A stretch of 11,337 nucleotides of DNA, taken from assembly GCA_004151065.3 (NCBI GenBank), contig NWUY0303899797.1, forward strand, positions 1-11,337, in the 5' to 3' direction. The notes below the pieces were generated by a model. It did no database searches, had not been told where the DNA came from, and worked only from the letters and a program-made list of their open reading frames with translations. Both the position numbers and the translations under genes were made by a program. The DNA comes from Larix sibirica (lineage: Eukaryota; Streptophyta; Pinopsida; Pinales; Pinaceae). This document shows positions 8,561 to 11,337 of this stretch, piece by piece (position 1 is the stretch's first letter; the number at the start of each line of letters is the position of its first letter).

Positions 8561-9408
8561 TTAAAAAAGAGTCCATTAATTTTACAAATTATCAATTTTT
8601 TCATAAAAGTTGATGTTTTTCACAGCCTCCTGACATGCAAATCAATGGGGTTTAACTTCTTTGGGCTCTCCTATTATTCGCCATAAAATATTTATGTCTC
8701 CAGTTATTCTACAAGAGTGTATTTTCCTTTGAGTTTCTCTTCTGAATATGGATAAGAGATGTGCCATTTTTAGCGGGTTTGAAACCAAAACTGGAAACAA
8801 AGGACTGGAAATCTATTTTGGGCTTCATCTTCCTGTTCTACAAGCGTCGGATTTTGCAGCAATGGAGATTACAGGAATGGAGCACTTTATAGAAGAATAT
8901 CAGCCAAGATTGGCACAATAAACAGATAGAACAAATCGTTGTAGGCAAATAAGGAACTGAAGTCCCAACTTTGCGCACAGAATGTAGGCTTGTCATACAA
9001 CTGACCTATGGTCTAAGAAGAAAATGACCAAATCAATGGAGCTGACTTATCCTAGTACAAGATATAGGGGTCGACTTGTATCAAACAAAATACTAGGGTT
9101 GACCTGATCCAAATGAAAGACCAATTCAAACTATATGTTTACAATTAATGGAATTAGAACTCAAAAAAGTAGCAATGGTTCAAAGCTGTTTACGAATAGG
9201 ACAGGGTACAGGGACTTCAGACCTATACAAATTTCAAATTCAATCAACAGAGAGAAAACAACGCTCAGGAAGACAATACTTCAACTCTTAAGCACAGTAA
9301 GCACAACAATTTGGCTTTGCGCTGCATTTCACAGAGCCAATGCCTGTTGGTTTTGTAGACAATGTCCTCACGACCTAATATCCGATAACTGGTTCATGAT
9401 TTTGGAAA
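8561..9408. other. AT-rich non-coding stretch, possible intron if the frame at 9448-10287 is an exon
   Basis: There is a degenerate duplication at about 9068-9113: GGGTCGACTTGTATCAAA against GGGTTGACCTGATCCAAA, spaced 28 bases apart. A 113-codon plus-strand frame at 9135-9476 has no recognisable motif. If the minus-strand donor at 9447 is real, this stretch would be intron sequence, but I could not identify a following exon. Confidence 0.4.
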
Positions 9409-10287
9409 TCAACATTCTTCATAGAGGCAGGAAACAGGTAAACATACCTTCAAAGCCGCCACTAGGAGCATGCTGAAGAAGGCACAGAAGACTATCTCTC
9501 GCAACAACAAGTGCCAGACAACAGAAAGTCGAACTACGCACGCGTAGATACACCAATGAATAACACTTTCTCGCCACTCCTTGCACTGCCTTCCAGCAAA
9601 ATGGAAATCCACCACACACCACCAGGAGGAATGGAAAGCACCAACAACTGAACCAACCCTTGTCACCGTCTCCGAACCCTCGAACCTGAAACAATCCTTA
9701 TAACTCAGAACACGGGCACAACGAACAATGCCCAAAATCGTTCCAACACAAGCATTCATAACTGCAGCACCGAACCACCAATGACGCCAGACAAGACCCC
9801 ACCCCATGCCGAAATAAATGTAAGAAACCCCACTTTCCAGCAAACAACAAATGCATTTACCAAGAAAGACGGCAAACACTCCAGCCCTGCAATTTCCATC
9901 ATGGCCGTCATTTCCGAAACACAGTACCATGGTAACATTTGCGACAAAGAAAACACCATCTGGTAACCCCCATTGCAGTCGAAGATAATTGACAGGGACC
10001 ATACCGCATGTACAACAACACCATACCGCATTCACCGCCAGACCCCACTCCACTGCACAAGCATTTAAACCACCATGACGCCACCACGCCGTCGAGGCCT
10101 GGGGCACAAGAACCCTGGTCAACGTCACCACGGACAAAACCAACCAGAGCTTAGATAATTCTCCATTTAAGAAAATCGACAAAATCATATTTTCTTCTGC
10201 CCTATGCCAAACCTTCTTCTGCAACATAAATCTCTTGCTCGGCAGCCTGGTTAATGTCCTCGACTGAAAACTACATGTTGGGGACAT
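9409..10287 (-). CDS. Unidentified 292-codon open frame; possible exon ending at 9448
   Basis: This is by far the longest stop-free frame outside the LTR. It runs from an ATG at 10287 to a TGA at 9409-9411. The translation has four hydrophobic stretches (about residues 47-62, 134-150, 172-189 and 257-279) and an unusual composition, with about 16 Trp and about 20 Cys. I recognise no domain or catalytic motif. After codon 280 the DNA reads AAG then GTATGT on the minus strand, a consensus plant splice donor in phase 0, so the coding part may stop at 9448. The region is GC-richer than its flanks and strongly skewed: the plus strand is rich in C and A, the minus strand in G and T. The odd composition may simply reflect that skew, which favours TGG, TGT and GTT codons, and this argues against a normal protein. 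The plus-strand frame sharing the same codon boundaries is also nearly open from 9466 to 9966, with one stop, and has a more ordinary, hydrophilic composition. Real exon, long non-coding transcript and transposon-derived sequence all remain possible. Confidence 0.28.
   Translation of the reverse strand: MSPTCSFQSRTLTRLPSKRFMLQKKVWHRAEENMILSIFLNGELSKLWLVLSVVTLTRVLVPQASTAWWRHGGLNACAVEWGLAVNAVWCCCTCGMVPVNYLRLQWGLPDGVFFVANVTMVLCFGNDGHDGNCRAGVFAVFLGKCICCLLESGVSYIYFGMGWGLVWRHWWFGAAVMNACVGTILGIVRCARVLSYKDCFRFEGSETVTRVGSVVGAFHSSWWCVVDFHFAGRQCKEWRESVIHWCIYACVVRLSVVWHLLLREIVFCAFFSMLLVAALKVCLPVSCLYEEC
9442..9450 (-). promoter_or_regulatory. Consensus 5' splice site (candidate)
   Basis: On the minus strand the bases read AAG|GTATGT, with the exon ending at 9448 and the intron beginning at 9447. 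It falls exactly between codons of the 292-codon frame and 12 codons before its stop. The match to the plant donor consensus is good, but such sequences also occur by chance. Confidence 0.35.
10202..10263 (-). other. Alternative short terminal exon candidate
   Basis: On the minus strand TGTAGTTTTCAG (AG at 10264-10265) could be a splice acceptor. In the frame that would follow if the upstream exon donated one base, the sequence reads EDINQAAEQEIYVAEEGLA and then stops at TAG (10202-10204). This acidic, Ala- and Gln-rich peptide looks more like an ordinary protein tail than the overlapping 292-codon frame does. The upstream exon would lie in or beyond the AT-rich region to the right, where I found none. 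The pyrimidine tract before the AG is weak. The two readings of this segment are mutually exclusive as coding sequence. Confidence 0.15.
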
Positions 10288-10296
10288 AATAAAATG

Positions 10297-10312
10297 AATT
10301 GTAGATACAATT
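10297..10312. repeat. Short palindrome
   Basis: AATTGTA (10297-10303) and TACAATT (10306-10312) are perfect complements around GA. It lies just at the composition change between the GC-richer block to the left and the AT-rich block to the right. Confidence 0.5.
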
Positions 10313-10900
10313 TTTTAAAAATAACTTTTCTTAATATAATTTTTAGGAATTTAAAAAATTAAATATTTCTTGAAATAAAATTCTTAGTACTAAATCATTA
10401 AATACATATAAATCACATTTATATTTATTTTTTCTCTCTTGATGCATATATTAGGTCAAGCTTTGAGAGAAAGAAACCAGCACTGATGGTGCAATGGTGA
10501 TAGAGGAAGAAGACCAAGCTAGAGAGATGAGAGGCTAGCAACTCCTCTAATTTGTATTTTAATTATTAACCATTAACAAATTAACTATTATTTTAATTAT
10601 CACCTTAAATATTTTAACAACTCCAACAACCAAAATATTATAATATATAATTTTAAGAAAAAAAATATAACACATTGCTCAGTTTAGCTCTTGGAATGAC
10701 ACAGTTATAAGTTAGTGGAAACCCGCATAAGTAAAATAAGACATGTTTATTTACAAAATAAACATTTTTAAAACATAAAAAACAATAGAATAATCAAGTC
10801 AATAAACCTATGTGTCGTAATCATTTAAATTATTTTTAAAATTCACCAACACTTTGACTGAGTTTGAAGACTTTAATTTATCTTAAAATTTAAAATTATT

Positions 10901-11000
10901 TTAACCAATAAAATAGGAATATACTTTCATCAATAAAAATTAAAACAGAATTAAACAATAAAATTATGAGTATACTTTCATCAATAAAAATTAAAAAAAT
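10901..11000. repeat. Tandem duplication, 50-bp unit, two copies
   Basis: Copy 1 (10901-10950) and copy 2 (10951-11000) share TATACTTTCATCAATAAAAA and the following TTAAAA, as well as AACAATAAAAT or AACCAATAAAAT near the start, with a one-base shift in the middle. The AT-rich composition lowers the weight of partial matches, but the shared 20-base core is clear. Confidence 0.82.
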
Positions 11001-11035
11001 AACACTTTAAAGTCGAAATTAACCTAAAATAGTAC

Positions 11036-11221
11036 CTGAACTCTAATACAACCATCGAAAAGGCAATTTCTACTAGTTCTGATACAGAAATATCTAAACT
11101 TAAACTTTAATACAACAGGAGTTACAGGACCATCGCAAAGGCAATTTCATACATAAATATCTAAAGTTAAACTTTAATACAATTGGAGTTATAGGACCAT
11201 CGCAAAGGCAATTTATACTAG
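11036..11221. repeat. Tandem repeat, about 67-bp unit, three copies (one shortened)
   Basis: Copies 2 (11094-11160) and 3 (11161-11221) share AAACTTTAATACAA, GGAGTTA(C/T)AGGACC and ATCGCAAAGGCAATTT. Copy 1 (11036-11093) has AACTCTAATACAA joined directly to CCATCGAAAAGGCAATTT, and so lacks about 16 bases including the GGAGTTACAGGA block. The repeated segment is the most GC-containing part of this AT-rich end. No known element was recognised. Confidence 0.85.
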
Positions 11222-11337
11222 TTTTAAATTTGACCCATATGATGAAGTGGAAAATCATAAGGCCCAGATTTACAAAAAAAATGAGGAATTTTGATCCAAA
11301 AATAAATTTATAAAATGTGAAAGCATTAACCATTTTT

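Larger units (their letters stand above)
10313..11337. other. Very AT-rich non-coding region
   Basis: Long runs of A and T with few G or C make this the most AT-rich part of the window. Frames are short and meaningless; the minus-strand frame at 11100-11333 is low in complexity. A less extreme island at about 10440-10550, with GAGAGA-type purine runs, interrupts it. AT-rich introns, matrix attachment DNA and ordinary intergenic DNA all look like this. Two tandem repeat clusters inside it are listed separately. Confidence 0.55.

Noticed and set aside
8773-8790. GGGTTTGAAACC as a pol III B box
   Set aside because: No A box upstream and no tRNA-like folding. The palindromic GGTTTGAAACC core is common by chance.
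10276-10300. TGTTGGGGACATAA as a Copia-type LTR start
   Set aside because: No downstream CA followed by the flanking CTACA was found, and the following AT-rich sequence shows no LTR features.
1-11337. CRISPR array, phage, operon or other prokaryotic system
   Set aside because: The repeats are directly adjacent without unique spacers, there are no ribosome binding sites before gene-length frames, and the overall texture is that of plant nuclear DNA.

Overview
This window looks like nuclear, mostly non-coding DNA from a eukaryote, most likely a land plant. The signs are an AT-rich background, no bacterial-style gene packing, no gene-length frame with a recognisable product, splice-like signals, a probable solo long terminal repeat (LTR) of a retrotransposon, tRNA-like SINE-type traces, and many small two-copy tandem duplications. 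A gymnosperm or other large, repeat-rich plant genome would fit, but nothing here proves the lineage. No gene could be named with confidence. Coding claims are therefore few and low in confidence.

Layout. Bases 1-186 are a GC-richer piece cut by the left edge. It could be the tail of an exon or the end of a transposable element. Bases 187-5951 are AT-rich and hold no convincing gene. They contain local tandem duplications with periods of about 26 to 70 bp, several hairpins, an LTR-start-like motif at 1256, a tRNA-like B box near 2254, and one good-looking splice acceptor at 3875. Bases 5952-7694 form a sharply bounded GC-rich block, best read as a solo LTR of about 1.74 kb. It begins TGTCACAGG, ends in CA, has similar A-rich flanks on both sides, carries a TATA-like box, and contains a 25-bp minisatellite of about 16 units. 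Bases 7695-9441 are again AT-rich and uninformative, apart from a weak SINE-like trace near 8450.

Bases 9409-10287, on the minus strand, contain the only long open frame (292 codons). It is GC-richer than its surroundings, has extreme strand asymmetry, and runs into a consensus splice donor after codon 280. Its translation is rich in Trp and Cys and matches nothing I recognise. It may be an unidentified exon, a non-coding transcript, or transposon-derived sequence. Bases 10290-11337 are extremely AT-rich, with two further tandem repeat clusters.

I found no genes that act together and no new multi-gene system. The items most worth checking are the minisatellite-bearing LTR, the 292-codon frame with its donor site, and the repeated occurrence of two-copy duplications across the window.
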